DNA of 64,000 bases from Salticus scenicus (taxonomy: Eukaryota > Arthropoda > Arachnida > Araneae > Salticidae). The notes under the pieces are model-generated. The model had not been told where the DNA came from, searched no databases, and was given only the letters and a program-made list of their open reading frames with translations. The position numbers and the translations under genes were made by a program. The stretch covers positions 127,171,731 through 127,235,730 of the forward strand of contig OZ005651.1 of assembly GCA_963930645.1 (NCBI GenBank), read 5' to 3'. Positions 31,150-42,699 of the stretch are shown one piece after another. Within the stretch, counting starts at the first letter, position 1, and the number at the start of each line of letters is the position of its first letter.

Positions 31150-32591
31150 ATGGGTCGTGTGAGTGATATCCCTAAATCTGTTAAGGGCCCTCTTCACTCA
31201 CCGCCGCCGGAAGCCGAAACTAATGTTATTCAATGGGAAATTTTTCTTTACAAATAACTTATTAACTAATACATATTTTTAAATTCTGTTTTCACATTCT
31301 GAAAGTTCCCAGCTGTTAAATTGACGCACCTTTTTTAAAATATTATTTTTTAAATTTTTTATATTTTATTTTGAAGCTGCAAAATACGAATTTTCAATAT
31401 GTGAAATTTTTTCATTTTGCAATTTCGAAATAAAATATTAAAAATTGAAAAATTACATTTTTAAAAAAGGTCCGTCAATTAAACAGTTCGGAAATTTCTG
31501 AATGTGAAAACAGAATTTAAAAATATGTATTAGTTAATAAGTTATTTGTAAAGAAAATTTCCCCGTTGAATAACATTGGCTCGGGCTTCCGGCGACGGTG
31601 AGTGAAGAGAGCCGTTAAACTTCACATGGTTGATTTGTATCGTAACGGTAAAAAACAATGTTGTATAGCGAATTATTTACATTGTTTGCAATCAAGCGTT
31701 AGTAAAATATTAACACAATAGTCAAAAAATAGAAAATTTCAAAATAATCGCCGAAATGTCGGCCGAAAACCAGAAACATCTGCTAGAGATGACAGGAAAC
31801 TGAAGCGTATAGTTAAGAAAAACCATTTTAAAAGTGGGCGATTTTTGCACCGAAAATGGAAAGAAGGAGGAGTTGAAGTTTCTACATCGACAACATTAAG
31901 ACGTCTCCATAAATTTAAGTTTGAATCTCGTGTACCGAAAACAAAACCTCCCATGACTGCAAAACAAAAGCGTTTAAGATTCAATTGGTGTAAATCAAGA
32001 CGTTTATGGAGCGAAGAAGGTGGGAAAAAACATTATTTAGTGATGAAAGTATCTTTCGTATTTCATATAGTAATCAAGGTATTCGAATTTGGAGAATGAA
32101 GCATGAAGCATTCGATAAAGAATGCCTTAAACATTCGGTAAAATTTGCTGCTAGTGTCATGGTTTGGGGTTGCATGACCGCAGAAGAATTTGGAAAGTTA
32201 TGCATCGTCTACCAAAAGGTTAACTTTCAGATATATCAAGAAATTTTGGAATATTACATGATTCCCTCATCAGAAGATTTACTTGAAGATGATTTCATCT
32301 TTCAACAAGATTTAGCGTCACCGCATACCTCGGTGTCAACTAAGAATTGGTTCCGCCAACGCAACATTAAGGTGGCCACGAAACTCAGACATTAATCTCA
32401 TCGAAAACTTATGGGGTATAATGAAGAAAAAACTCCAAGAAAATCCTCCTTCGAGTAAAACTGAGTTAGTGGCACGTATAAAGTATATTTGGGCTAATAT
32501 TGATAGAAATGTTTGTAAACACCTTGTATATAGTATGCAAGATCGATTGTATGCTGTTATTAAAGCTAAAGGGGATGCTACAAAACATTAA
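31150..32591 (+). pseudogene. Tc1-like transposase (DD34E type), disrupted
   Basis: ATG at 31150 begins MGRVSDIPKSVK; the frame resumes at 31615 after the MITE as LHMVDLYRNGKKQCCIANYL, the helix-turn-helix DNA-binding region. A stop follows SVSKILTQ. The next part contains GRKPETSARDDRKLKRIVKK and TTLRRLHKFKF. The catalytic domain, after a one-base frameshift near 32015, includes LFSDES (first Asp), VMVWGCM, FIFQQDLASPHTS (second Asp; usually QQDNAPCH) and, after a small deletion near 32371, NSDINLIENLWG (Glu). It ends ...YAVIKAKGDATKH at TAA 32589-32591. Two frameshifts, a stop and the insertion make it non-functional. Short antisense frames here are shadows. Confidence 0.85.
31181..31618. 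mobile_element. TTAA-flanked foldback MITE inside the Tc1 gene
   Basis: TTAA at 31181-31184 and 31615-31618 borders a long palindrome. The arms begin GGCCCTCTTCACTCACCG and end with its near complement CGGTGAGTGAAGAGAGCC, continuing ccggaagcc / ggcttccgg and ttcacattctgaa / ttctgaatgtgaa. The TTAA duplication points to mobilisation by a piggyBac-like enzyme. Excising the MITE with one TTAA restores the host reading frame (SVK then LHMVDL). Confidence 0.9.
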
Positions 32592-32774
32592 CTATCATTT
32601 ACTTCATATTCATGAGTTAATATTTTTGCGTAAAATAAAATATTCTAATATTTTGAACCAATCTAAATTTTATTCTAATATTTTGACGCGTTTCAGAAAG
32701 CTATTGTATACGTAATTTATTGTATTTTATATTTTGTAAGTGTTAAAATCTTATCTAAACATTCCAGATTTATA

Positions 32775-32935
32775 TATCTTGAAAATTTATTTTTCCAACT
32801 GAGTGAAAATAATGCCCGGACCGGGAATCGAACCCCGGATCTTTGACGTATAAGGTCAACGCTCTACCAATTGAGCTATCCAGGCCAACAACGGGCGCTA
32901 TTTTCACTCAGTTAGAAAAATAAATTTTCAAGATA
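32775..32935. mobile_element. Inverted repeat enclosing a tRNA-like gene
   Basis: A 44-bp arm at 32775-32818 (tatcttgaaaatttattttt, aactgagtgaaaata, gcccg) is repeated inverted at 32892-32935 with about three mismatches. The inner end of the left arm coincides with the 3' acceptor strand of the tRNA-like sequence on the minus strand. Only about 73 bp separate the arms, nearly all tRNA. No clear target duplication was seen. Possibilities are a MITE that captured a tRNA gene, or a palindromic duplication of tRNA flank. Confidence 0.75.
32814..32885 (-). tRNA. tRNA-like gene, anticodon UAU (Ile by anticodon)
   Basis: The 72-nt sequence folds fully: acceptor GCCTGGA/TCCGGGC (one G-U), D arm GCTC/GAGC, anticodon stem TTGAC/GTCAA with loop CTTATAC, T arm CGGGG/CCCGG with loop TTCGATT. 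A box TAGCTCAATTGG and B box GGTTCGATTCC are consensus-like. The loop puts UAU at positions 34-36 (Ile). The body resembles tRNA-Lys in the acceptor and D arm, so it could be a remodelled copy. No intron is present and no T-run terminator follows its 3' end. Being inside an inverted repeat, it may be a mobile tRNA-like gene rather than the housekeeping gene. Confidence 0.7.
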
Positions 32936-33863
32936 AATGATTTTCTTCCCAATCTGCTGATTGTGTGATATTAATAAATGAATTCCAGATTTAATTTATA
33001 AGAAATTTAATTGCATTTACTTAGTACCAAATCTAAATAAATGGAAAATAATTTCTTTCTTATTACTTTTTCTCAATTATACTAATATTTTGAATATGAG
33101 TTGTATATATAATATTGCAGCCAATTTTAAGATTTTAAACCAAATTACACGCGTTATTTTCCTTATTTGCTTAATTTTGAATACCATTTGAGAATAGTTT
33201 TTAAATAATCTAGTATTATTTCAAAATTCAAATTTACCTGATCATGTAATGTTTTAAAAGGCAACCCGTCTGTGTATATTTATTTATTTAAAAAAGTTAT
33301 TAATTAAAAATAAGTCTTTTAAAACTTGATTTTCATTAAACTTAAAATATTTCAGTAACTTAAGGAGTGAATATTACAAATTTTATTGCTCATAAACTTT
33401 ATGTTTTAGTACTTTATTTTGAAATACTCTTGATTGAATGTTTGATAAAAAATATTTGGCATAAAAAAATAAATAAATAACAAAATACAAAACATTACTC
33501 ATACATTTAAAACTTTATTTGAATTCATATTTTCATGCCATAATTTAAATAAAAATATACACATTTCATTGAATTCTGCAATTTTCTAGAGCACTTATAT
33601 TAGATAAAATAGATAAATCTTTAAAAAAATGATAATTGAAAATCATTTTTCTTTCTGATGTGTAGCTTATAAATCTTCATTTAAATAAAATAAATATAAA
33701 AATAAAAAATGAGAAATAAAAAAAATATCCGTAAGTTATTATTTTTATTTTTTTATTATTTATTTATTTATTTTGGAGGGGGGGGGGCGATCTAAAGCAC
33801 ATGTATCTAAGTTTTTCACGTAGCATTTGCTTGACATAAGTATCAAATATTCTTTAAGTATAG

Positions 33864-33899
<36 letters not shown>

Positions 33900-34507
33900 T
33901 CTCAAACAGAAAATCAGTTTGTAAAATACATTCAAAAATTGATTCTTCTTGCGCTATTCAGCTTTTAACAAGTAACCATGCAGAGAGTACAGATATCCCG
34001 TTTTCACTACTCCATTATTATGCAGTATTATTCTACATTTGTCTGGATTGCTAAAATAAATAAATAAATAACAATTCAAATGTCTTCTTAATTGTAAAAT
34101 TTGAATTTCACTATCACTAGCAATAGTTCACTATAAATAGTTCACTGAGTATCACTATCGATATTTCACTGTCACTAGGAATTCACCACAGAATCTTTTT
34201 GTAAGTTTTTCGTTAATGGCTAATTTCATTTACTTATTTTACTTATTAAAAATTTATACGCTTCGATCACTTTTTCGAGAATTATAAATCATACGGCACA
34301 AAGAAAAAATATATTAAACAGGCGATTTTGATTTAAAATAAAATAAAATGAAATAAATAAATAAACTAAGAATGAGTCATTTACTGAACTGTATTACATA
34401 AAAAAAAAGTTATAATAAATCACATTATTTAAACATACGTATTTAACAGAAATAATTAGCTAGCACATACATGGAGAGGAGAGGAAATAATACATTGAAA
34501 TCCTTGC

Positions 34508-34553
<46 letters not shown>

Positions 34554-35638
34554 TATTTTTGCAGCTGTTGAGGGACAAACTGACGTAGATTTTCTGTACT
34601 ATCGTATTAGCGGAGTATTCAATTTCATATGACAAAATGTAAAAATAATGGTCAATTTTATGCATTTATTTGTTTTAGTATTTGTCCATATCTTTTGTTT
34701 TAAAAGAATTTCAACATTTCATGAGTAACATGAACCTTGCTTTAAAATGGCATAAAAGATTTAACAATGGCTTGTTAAAAATTGTTTATAAAAATGCTTG
34801 CTATGCAGCTCGTTAAAATTTTATTTATTTATTTATTTATTTATTTGTAAGTTTATATATATAAATAAATCTATATGCATGTGTACGTGTATGGTGGCAT
34901 TCTAAAATGTAAAATGCTCTTGAAAATTAATTATCTATTAATTTAAAAAACACGGGGTTTCGGTACAAAATTCTTTTTTAATAGTATATGAAATGTGATT
35001 TGAATCACGGAAAATTGTATAAAAGTATTTTTTTTTCTATTATACGTAGTTCATCAGGCCGTTTTAGTATCATTTTAAACTCATACTCTAACCATTTTTT
35101 CCACAGCTGAGTTTATTCCTTTCTTTGAAAAGCGGTTGAACTCTTTACGGAAGATGGTTTTGGTAAAAAGCTAAAATATTTTTTGTCAAACTTGCAAAAT
35201 GAATCTAGCTTGTGAGAATTTTAAAAATTTTAATTTTCTTAATCAGTGTTTTCTCAAATAAATGTGCCATGGAAAATCATTTTAATTAATAAGTAAATTA
35301 TCTTACTTAATATCATTTTAATAAATAATTAATGTATCATTTTTTTCCATTAACAAAATTCCAAATATTGAAAACAGAATATTATTGAAATATATACAAG
35401 CAAATAGGAGGTATTTATTCGTTTTCAACACAAACTTTAAATAAAAGAGTCTTTTTTTTTTTTAAATAATTTTGTTTAAGAAAAGTAATATATTAATAAT
35501 AATAATAATAAAATGACGTAAAATCATAGGTTTAAAAAGAGATTTTATTATACATAGGTCCACTATCCAATGCTATAAGTATTTTTAAATTGACTTATTA
35601 AATTTTAAATTATAAAATATACAAATATATATATATAT
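32936..35638. other. AT-rich spacer, nothing recognised
   Basis: Simple repeats only: G run at about 33777-33787, (AAT)n at 33866-33895, T run at 34523-34552, (TTTA)n at 34820-34846. Short open frames overlap these and match no family. Confidence 0.5.
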
Positions 35639-35842
35639 GATAAAATTTAAATATAGTAGGGAGTAAACTTGAATTATTAAATAAATAGAACTAGAACAAA
35701 TTTTTTTAAACTAATGCGCAAATGCAGCAAAAGGAATATAAGATAAAATTTAAATATAGTAGGGAGTAAAACTTGAATTATTAAATAAATAGAACTAGAA
35801 CAAAGTTTTTATAAAACAATGCGCAAATGCAGCAAAAGGAAT
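35639..35842 (+). repeat. 103-bp direct tandem duplication
   Basis: gataaaatttaaatatagta starts at 35639 and again at 35742; both units run through aaataaatagaactagaaca and gcgcaaatgcagcaaaagga with few differences. A recent local duplication. Confidence 0.9.
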
Positions 35843-35859
35843 TTTGGTAAGTAACATCT

Positions 35860-36110
35860 TGTAAAAAACTTAAAAAAAAAAAAATAGCAAAATTATTTCC
35901 AGTTTTGTCAACTGTGGCTATAATAATTTTTTTCTTTAAGTTTTCAATATTATCTTTTATGTCTGTATTGTAATCTTCATGAATTTTCTTTCCAAAGTAA
36001 CCCCTATAAAATGTCAAATCCCTTTCAAAATACTCCACCATTCTTTTTTTCCATAATTTAAAGTCTTCTATAGGCCAACAATATTTGTAAGAGTTTTAAA
36101 ATAAAAATAT
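35860..36110 (-). pseudogene. Possible reverse-transcriptase N-terminal fragment
   Basis: The minus-strand frame is open from about 36090 and reads YKYCWPIEDFKLWKKRMVEY ... LKKKIIIATVDKTGNNFAI before losing similarity. The K-x-x-x-x-A-x-V-D-K-x-x-N-N segment recalls the DK(A/G)xNN motif early in some retroelement reverse transcriptases, including PLE-related ones. No RT catalytic motifs are present. The 3' part overlaps the end of the 103-bp duplication. Weak call; an unrelated chance frame is possible. Confidence 0.25.
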
Positions 36111-36149
36111 CTAAATCTTTTGCAATAATATCAATGATTTTTCTGTTGT

Positions 36150-36344
36150 AGAGCTGCCAACCTAATCCGGCAAATTGTTAGTACCGCCCCTTTTTCTACA
36201 CCACTTAATTTTTAGAGTATTTTTCTACTTAATTCATCATAGATACATTTGAAGAGAATTGCTCTAAAAATTTAGTGGTGTAGAAAAAGAGGCGTTTTTC
36301 AATAGGCGTTATATAACGATTTGCCGGATTAGGTTGGCAGCTCT
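36150..36344. mobile_element. Foldback MITE, family A copy 2
   Basis: Ends AGAGCTGCCAACCTAATCC and GGATTAGGTTGGCAGCTCT are perfectly complementary. The interior matches 2056-2227 closely, apart from a 20-30 bp extra segment near 36295-36315. Confidence 0.85.
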
Positions 36345-36749
36345 GATGTTGGTATAATTGAAATTTAACCTGAAATTGGCACCTAAATTCATAAGATTTC
36401 TTAGCTTAGTATTTTCTATTATATTACCTGTAATTATATGTTCATGGTGGGAATCCTTAAAATCTTTATAGAAATCTTGATTACAATAACACTCATTATC
36501 TTTAATAAGATCAATATTTTACTGTTTATAATGGGGGGTGGTTTTCAATTTTCCATATTCTGACTATTCCAGTTTGTCCATGTATGTATTTATATTTTCT
36601 TGTATTATTTATATTCCTGTATTTTATATTGATGTATTATATTTTGTGCTTATTTTCTGAACTTAATTGCTTTTTATGCTTTGTATTAACCCTTTATGTA
36701 CTGAATTATTTGAAGATTTTTATGGTCATGGGACGGATTTCATTTGTCA

Positions 36750-36912
36750 CATCAATATTTCGTAGTGTTGCTTGTCCCGCCCTTTTTTTCACACCAGTAA
36801 TTTTTTAGAGTAATATTCTCCAAATGTAATTACGATTAAATAGAAGAAAAGTATTCTAAAAAGGTACTGGTGTGAAAAAAGGCGGGGCTAACAATACTAC
36901 AGGATATTAATA
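36750..36912. mobile_element. Foldback MITE (family A relative) inside piggyBac
   Basis: Left arm atcaatatttcgtag...tgtcccgccctttttttcac pairs with right arm gtgaaaaaaggcggggct... and ctacaggatattaat. Same layout as the split MITE at 7342-8745. Confidence 0.75.
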
Positions 36913-37052
36913 TGTAAAAGTAATTCATTTTATTTGGAATATACTTATATTGGTGATATAAATATATTTTTGAAACAGCATTTTAGTTACAAAAAAAAAT
37001 ATATAAAGGGAAAAAATAGAATATTTATATAGAACAAGAACCAACTTAAAGT

Positions 37053-37927
37053 CTAATAATTTTGTACCGTGTGGTATTTTTCAAAACATGTCGGTAAATG
37101 CATAGTTACCTGACATTGTTTGCATTGCCAAATAGTCTCTTTTCTTATTTTATGTTTATAACATACGCGACACCGTTTTGTAGGGTGTATCTTTAATTCT
37201 ACTGCCGGAATATTCTCCGGAAAATGTGCCCAATTTTTCGCTTGCAAACGATGTGGCGCATCGCTACTTGTAGGACGCCCACGGATATTATTATATGGCC
37301 GGACAACTTGCGCCAATAATTCTTCAGTGATTTCTAAACGAAATTGGACAATGCCTGTTTTGGTTTCACAATTGACTTTACTATGTAGAACATGTGAATT
37401 GAAAATAGCCATGTCTATTAGATAAAACGCCAATTTTTGTAACCTTTCATGCATTTTCTCATAACAGGAAAGCACGCTAGCAATTGGTCCTGTTTATCAA
37501 CGCCTCCCATAACTGTATTGTATTCGATTACACATGATGATTTGATAATTTTGTCAAAATTGTCATCATTATTTTTTCGCTTCCCTGTATCAACTAAATC
37601 AATATTTGAATGTTTTGTGCTAAGCATGTATGCATCTTTCTTATCTTTCCATCTTAGTGCTAACAAACCGTGGGAGGATAACATTTTGGCCTCTCCTTTT
37701 TTTAGTTTGAAGGAAGCAAGCTCTTTTGGCATTTGTTTTCTGATCTTTCGCACAGTTCCCACTACATTTGCATCTTGTTCTAGTAATTTTAAATATAATT
37801 GTGGAGTCGAATAGCAATTGTCCATGTATAGTGTGTAGCCTTTTTTCAAGATTGGTTGCGCCACATCTAGAACAACACTCTCAGACGCTGGTATATCAGT
37901 CCCCGCCCACTGGCGGGGGTGCCGCAA
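37053..37927 (-). pseudogene. piggyBac transposase, C-terminal half, frameshifted
   Basis: Minus strand, first frame (37927 to 37418): DIPASESVVLDVAQPILKKG, then YMDNCYSTPQLYLKLL, matching the family's D-N-x-(Y/F)-(T/S)-(S/T) block with the second catalytic Asp, and later YNTVMGGVDKQDQL with the third. A one-base shift in an A run near 37437 moves to the second frame (ending 37053): LQKLAFYLIDMAIFNSHVL and a C-terminal zinc-ribbon CRVCYKHKIRKETIWQCKQC ... MHLPTCFEKYH. The first catalytic Asp and N-terminal domain are missing, and the frame opens without ATG. Not functional. The long opposite-strand frames over 37449-37995 are antisense shadows. Confidence 0.85.
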
Positions 37928-37944
37928 ACATCAACGCCTGCTTC

Positions 37945-38034
37945 TTAAATTCAGATGACGAGTCAGACTCGTCCACCGTAACTTCGCCGAAGTAAGCAGA
38001 TGACGAGTCTCACTCGTCAAATGTACCCAAAGGG
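37945..38034. repeat. piggyBac subterminal hairpins
   Basis: Two near-identical palindromes, gacgagtcagactcgtc (about 37961) and gacgagtctcactcgtc (about 38002), lie within 90 bp of the TTAA end, each preceded by agat. They are plausible transposase-binding or structural sites of this end. The left end lacks them. Confidence 0.7.
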
Positions 38035-38038
38035 TTAA

Positions 38039-39432
38039 TTAAAATTCGTTTGCTGTACGGTCTTGCTTCCATATGTGAGAAGTTGGGGGCTAGAATCGTG
38101 TTTTTTGGTAATATTACCAGCGTTTCGTCAGAAACTTCTCATATTCCTTTCCCTACATGAGGGAACTCCGGCCCTCATGTGTTTTGGGATTAAATTTTCA
38201 TCTGGCTTTGATTATTTTTGCTTATATATATATATATATATATATATGCTTATAGTATATGCTAATATTATGTTGTTAAATATCCTTAAAAAATTACATA
38301 GTTATATTGTAACTAATAAGAATAATTTTTTTATAAAAAATAGTTTTCAACTCAAAAATAAAATTAAAAATCTTACTGATATTCCTGGTATTCAAAAATT
38401 TGATTTCAATGAACTTTTTAATAATATTGTTATTAAAGATATGTTTGATATTATAAAAAAAAAAAAAACTTTTTGTAGAAAATCTGTAGTTTCTAAATCT
38501 GAATAATAACATAACGTTTCTCTGATAAACAAACGATAAACATTTTTTTTTTTTTTTTTAACCGTCTTACGTTACTTTAGAGTAACTTGTTTTATTATAT
38601 TTCATAATTTTAGCTAAGTAAACTCTGATATGGATGTTTGTTTAGCGATAGACTGCTATAATCATTCAAGAAGTGAATATAAAGTGTTCACAGACCTTCT
38701 ATTACTGTGTATTTGAGTTTTGGCTACATTTTGTAAAAGAAACAGAAACCGCCCTAACAGCACATCTTACCCCAGTACATCGATAGGATATCCTCAGAAT
38801 AATATGACATCCTGAGAATGTACTGTGAAAAAAAATGTGTTTTTAGGAATATTATTGTTACTTATTGCTCTTATCATGACCGGGTTAGCTTCAGATCAAG
38901 ATTTCTTAAAATCATTAGGGAAGCGATAAGGACGCCAAGCGGGAATGCTGTCCTCTTCGGAGGCAAAAAAATGGCGGTGATGCGCCGGCCTATTATTTTA
39001 TTTAGGGGCTCTACTTGTGACTTCTCTTACAATGACGCCATTTTTTCCGTTTTCGGCTCAGCAAAAGCGCAGGTGCGTCAGACGCGAGAATAAAAATATT
39101 GTTGGCAAACTCTACGAATTCATCTCCCACAATTGGCCAATATCGCCCTCGTAGCGCTAAAACTTTGTTTTACATCGACTGTTCAAAATAGGTACATTTG
39201 AAAAAAGGAATTAAAATAGCTGAAAATTTTAAGTAAATAAACTTAATAGAAGAAATCTCAAATGGAGTTAAATCCCTCCGTAAAGAACTTGGGTTGATTT
39301 TTTTTTTTTTTTTTTTTTTTTAGTAAAAGTGTTCGATTAAAAAAAAAAAAAAACAGAGCGATGATAAGGGTTGCCCATAAATAAAGATGCCAAAAATTTG
39401 TTGTTGTATTTGTAATGATCTGTAATACTTTC

Positions 39433-39469
<37 letters not shown>

Positions 39470-39775
39470 AGGGTTAGCAAGTTTTTAAACAAAATTTTAA
39501 AGTATTGGTATTTCGAGTCAGCTTGTGTTCAATTAGCTAATTCAGGTCGTGTTTATTTGCTTAGAATTTACATTTTGGTAAGAAGTAAGGAAACACTAGT
39601 GTGTTCATATAATTTCAATAATTAAGGAAACCTGATTAATTGTAGCCTTTGTCAACACAATTCCTGGAGTGATTTGAGCTAGCATTTTTTCTTTTTCAGT
39701 TAAGAAGGAATGAAGAAATAAAGATTATGAACATTATTGAATGTAAATCCTTGTTTGTTTATTTTTATTTTTATT

Positions 39776-39810
<35 letters not shown>

Positions 39811-40192
39811 TGATGTGTGTGTGTTTTTACTGAATCCTGTTGACTGAGTAATTAACAAGTGAGGAATAGAAAATAGCTACAAGTGAATTGAAGGATCAAT
39901 GTTATGGATAATAATAGTACAAACCTTTGAATAATTTAATGATTGGAGTTAGGATAGCAATTAATCTTTTAATGAAATGATTTAAAGAGAAATTTAAGTT
40001 CCCATTAAATTTTTGTAGTTGAAGGACTAAATTGTGACATTGCCAGAATTTAGGTTGATTGACATCTGGGCATTTTTTGAATCAGTCAAATCCTTTCACT
40101 CATTTTTCATTTATTTTTTTCTAGACACAACGCAGGCATTTCCATTTGGGGAAATTAAAGGAAAAAGTAAAATAAATTTTAATACAAGAGTA

Positions 40193-40231
<39 letters not shown>

Positions 40232-40996
40232 GCTATTGACATGGCCTACATGTTGTTTTCTTTTGTTGTGCTTGGATATTCATAAACATTAAATTAGTAT
40301 TCTCGTTTTATAGAAAACCAAGGAAAAATCCTTGGATAGCCACTCTGTAATCTGATAAAAAAAAAAATTCTTATTTATCTAGCCTAAACTATTATAGAAC
40401 ATCAAAGCTAATTAAATTTTACCTGATGCTTAGTCTACAAAGAATCATTAAAATTTTGAATAAAATAAAATCCAAGTATGGCAGGTGCTCCAGTGATTGG
40501 CATGCTCCAGTAATTGACATCTATCCTGAAAAAATTAATAAATACGAAAAATAATAAAATTATATATTTTACATATAAGAATTTTAACATTTTATGTCAA
40601 ACACTGGACAGGGTGAAAATTGCCGATAAAATGAAAAACTGGCAGTGTCAATTACTGGAGAGCGGGTGTCAAATTGAGTGGAACACTGAGTGGAACATTG
40701 AGTGGGTGTCAAATAAAAATTCATAAAAAAAATATTTGTTATCAGATGTATATATTTTAACATATATGTGGTTCTAAATGTCTTCCATACCATATGTACT
40801 AACTTAAGATTTCTAAAAATATTATCTGATGACTAGAACATTAAAAACATCAGAGATTGCTCTAAAAGTGTCATTCACTGGTGCACTTACCCTAATACAA
40901 AAAACAACATCATAATTCGTTTGTCAGAATTATAAAACGTTTCTGTTTTTATAATGTTTTTTTTTTTTTTTTTTTTTATCTGAATAAAGTTTTATT

Positions 40997-41033
<37 letters not shown>

Positions 41034-41158
41034 TTTCATGCTAGTAATATTTATAAGAGAATTCAAAACTCAAAATTTAAAAACATCTTACCGTGTTTTT
41101 GAATGATTAGAAGTCATTAAGCCCTCCACTAAAAAGAAAAATTAAAAAGTCATTTTTC

Positions 41159-41195
<37 letters not shown>

Positions 41196-41940
41196 CGACC
41201 ATAATACGTTGACGTCTTTCATAGCTTCAATACAAATTCTAGAAAAAAAAACACCAATGGAATACTGACACCTAAATATTTATCATACGCATAATTTGCA
41301 AAGTGTTCACAAAACTTACATTTTACATATGTTTTTGCAGAAACCTGATATGTCGACTACTGTTTTGTGAATTTTTCGTTGTATATATATATATATTATT
41401 AAAAGCACATACAATCTTTAAAAATCGCATAAAAATGCACATGTTCATGAATGTCTTGAAACATCTTTAAATTATTTATTTATTTATTTATTTTTTTTTT
41501 TTCTGGTTTACATAGAGAATAGTTTACCATAATTTGACCGCTCTTCAAACAAGATAGGCTTTAGTAGATCGATTAGTTCCGCGTATTTATTTCTGAAAGT
41601 GAAAAGCATATTTGTATACTTTTAAAATTCTTTTATAGTAAATAAATTAATTTTGAGGTGTTATATTTTTGTGCATGTATCTTTAATTATGTAAACTAGC
41701 GTAATACACAGAGTCCAAGACAAAAATCAAGAAATCACGGTGATATTCTTACAAACTTATAATAAATTTCGTTAAATGTAAAATCTGTAATGTTTCACAT
41801 TGAAAAAATGTTTTGTTCGAAAAAAATAAATTTATTTTGTTGACTGACTTTTACGTTTATTTTGTCGTTTTAACAATAATTTTGTATAATTAACAAAATT
41901 AGTTTGCTTAAGTTGATCAAAAGAATATCGTTGAAAGAAG
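38039..41940. other. AT-rich spacer with one GC-richer island
   Basis: 38860-39095 is richer in CpG (acgccaagcgggaatgctg, gcggtgatgcgccggcc, aggtgcgtcagacgcgag) than anything around it, but gives no protein or RNA match by eye. The rest holds homopolymers (39300-39320, 39438-39466, 40195-40227, 40957-40977, 41163-41191), a (TA)n tract near 41000 and (TTTA)n at 39773-39808. Short frames are not supported as genes. Confidence 0.5.
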
Positions 41941-42699
41941 AGTTACTGTAACTGGACAAACCGATAAGCTATATCATAGATCTCTCTCTGTAAACCGCCA
42001 ATGAGTGTAGCGATGTGCTGAATCAAGTAAATTGTTCGTTTAAATTAAGAAAATTATTTTGTTAATTTAAACAACTATTGGTTGAATCAACAATAAAATG
42101 TTTGGTTTAAACAACAAATAGTTTGGTTTTCGTTAACTGTTTTTTTTTTTTTTAGACTATATCAATATTTTGTTAATTTAACCTATTTGCATCATAAGGG
42201 CATGTATGTGCAAAAATTTCCTGGCCATTATCACCGAAGCACATACATGTGTGCAAATGCAAAAAGACAATTGCGAACGGATTCAAGGTTTTTTTTTTTT
42301 TTTCTGATAAGAGCAATTCTAAAATCTGATCAAAACAGAAGGTTCTGAAGAAACGAAGAAATAAATAGACTTACAAAACTCAGATGTTTATTGCGATATC
42401 TTATGACAGAGACAATAGCCATCAAAGCGCTAGGAATTTTGAATGGGAAGGGGAAAAAAATATCAACTTAAATTGCGAAAATTTATATTGTTAGTGGTGA
42501 AAATATAAAATATTATATTTTTTACTAGAAAGAACGTTTACGGATTATTTTTTTATATCTATATATTTACAAAGAAAAAAAAAGAAAAAAAAAAGAAAGA
42601 AAGCAAAAAAAAGAAAAAGAAAAGATTCAATTTATCAGTTTAATAACTGCCGTGTGGCTATATGTGTTGATCATATAAAGTAGTACCATACGATACATA

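Larger units (their letters stand above)
30981..32687 (+). mobile_element. Tc1-type transposon, interrupted
   Basis: Inverted ends start GTCAAAATATTAGAATA (30981) and finish at 32687 with the reverse complement. Each end has a second inner copy of the word (ggttcaaaatattagaata), a double-site arrangement as in Tc1/Tc3 relatives. A clear TA duplication was not seen at the outer borders. The element encodes a broken DDE transposase and carries a 438-bp foldback MITE in the N-terminal coding region. Without the MITE it would be about 1.27 kb, normal for Tc1. Confidence 0.85.
36686..38038 (-). mobile_element. piggyBac-type transposon, truncated
   Basis: TTAA at 36686-36689 is followed by CCCTTTATGTACTG; TTAA at 38035-38038 bounds the other end, which on the minus strand starts CCCTTTGGGTACATTTGACG. 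The C-C-C-T-T-T ... G-T-A-C pattern gives matching terminal repeats with TTAA target duplication, the piggyBac hallmark. The left terminus is even closer to that of the piggyBac at 59112. Inside are a partial transposase (37053-37927) and a nested MITE (36750-36912). At 1353 bp it is about half the usual length; coding upstream of the second catalytic Asp is gone. Confidence 0.8.

Noticed and set aside
36584..36808. A 74-codon hydrophobic plus-strand frame
   Set aside because: It crosses the piggyBac TTAA border and a MITE, so it is a composite of unrelated insertions.
37449..37995. Long open frames on the plus strand over the piggyBac region
   Set aside because: They are antisense to the transposase, which has clear family motifs on the minus strand.
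38063..38506. A 147-codon plus-strand frame
   Set aside because: It includes a translated (TA)n tract and A/T-rich sequence with no domain, and an equally long frame exists on the other strand.
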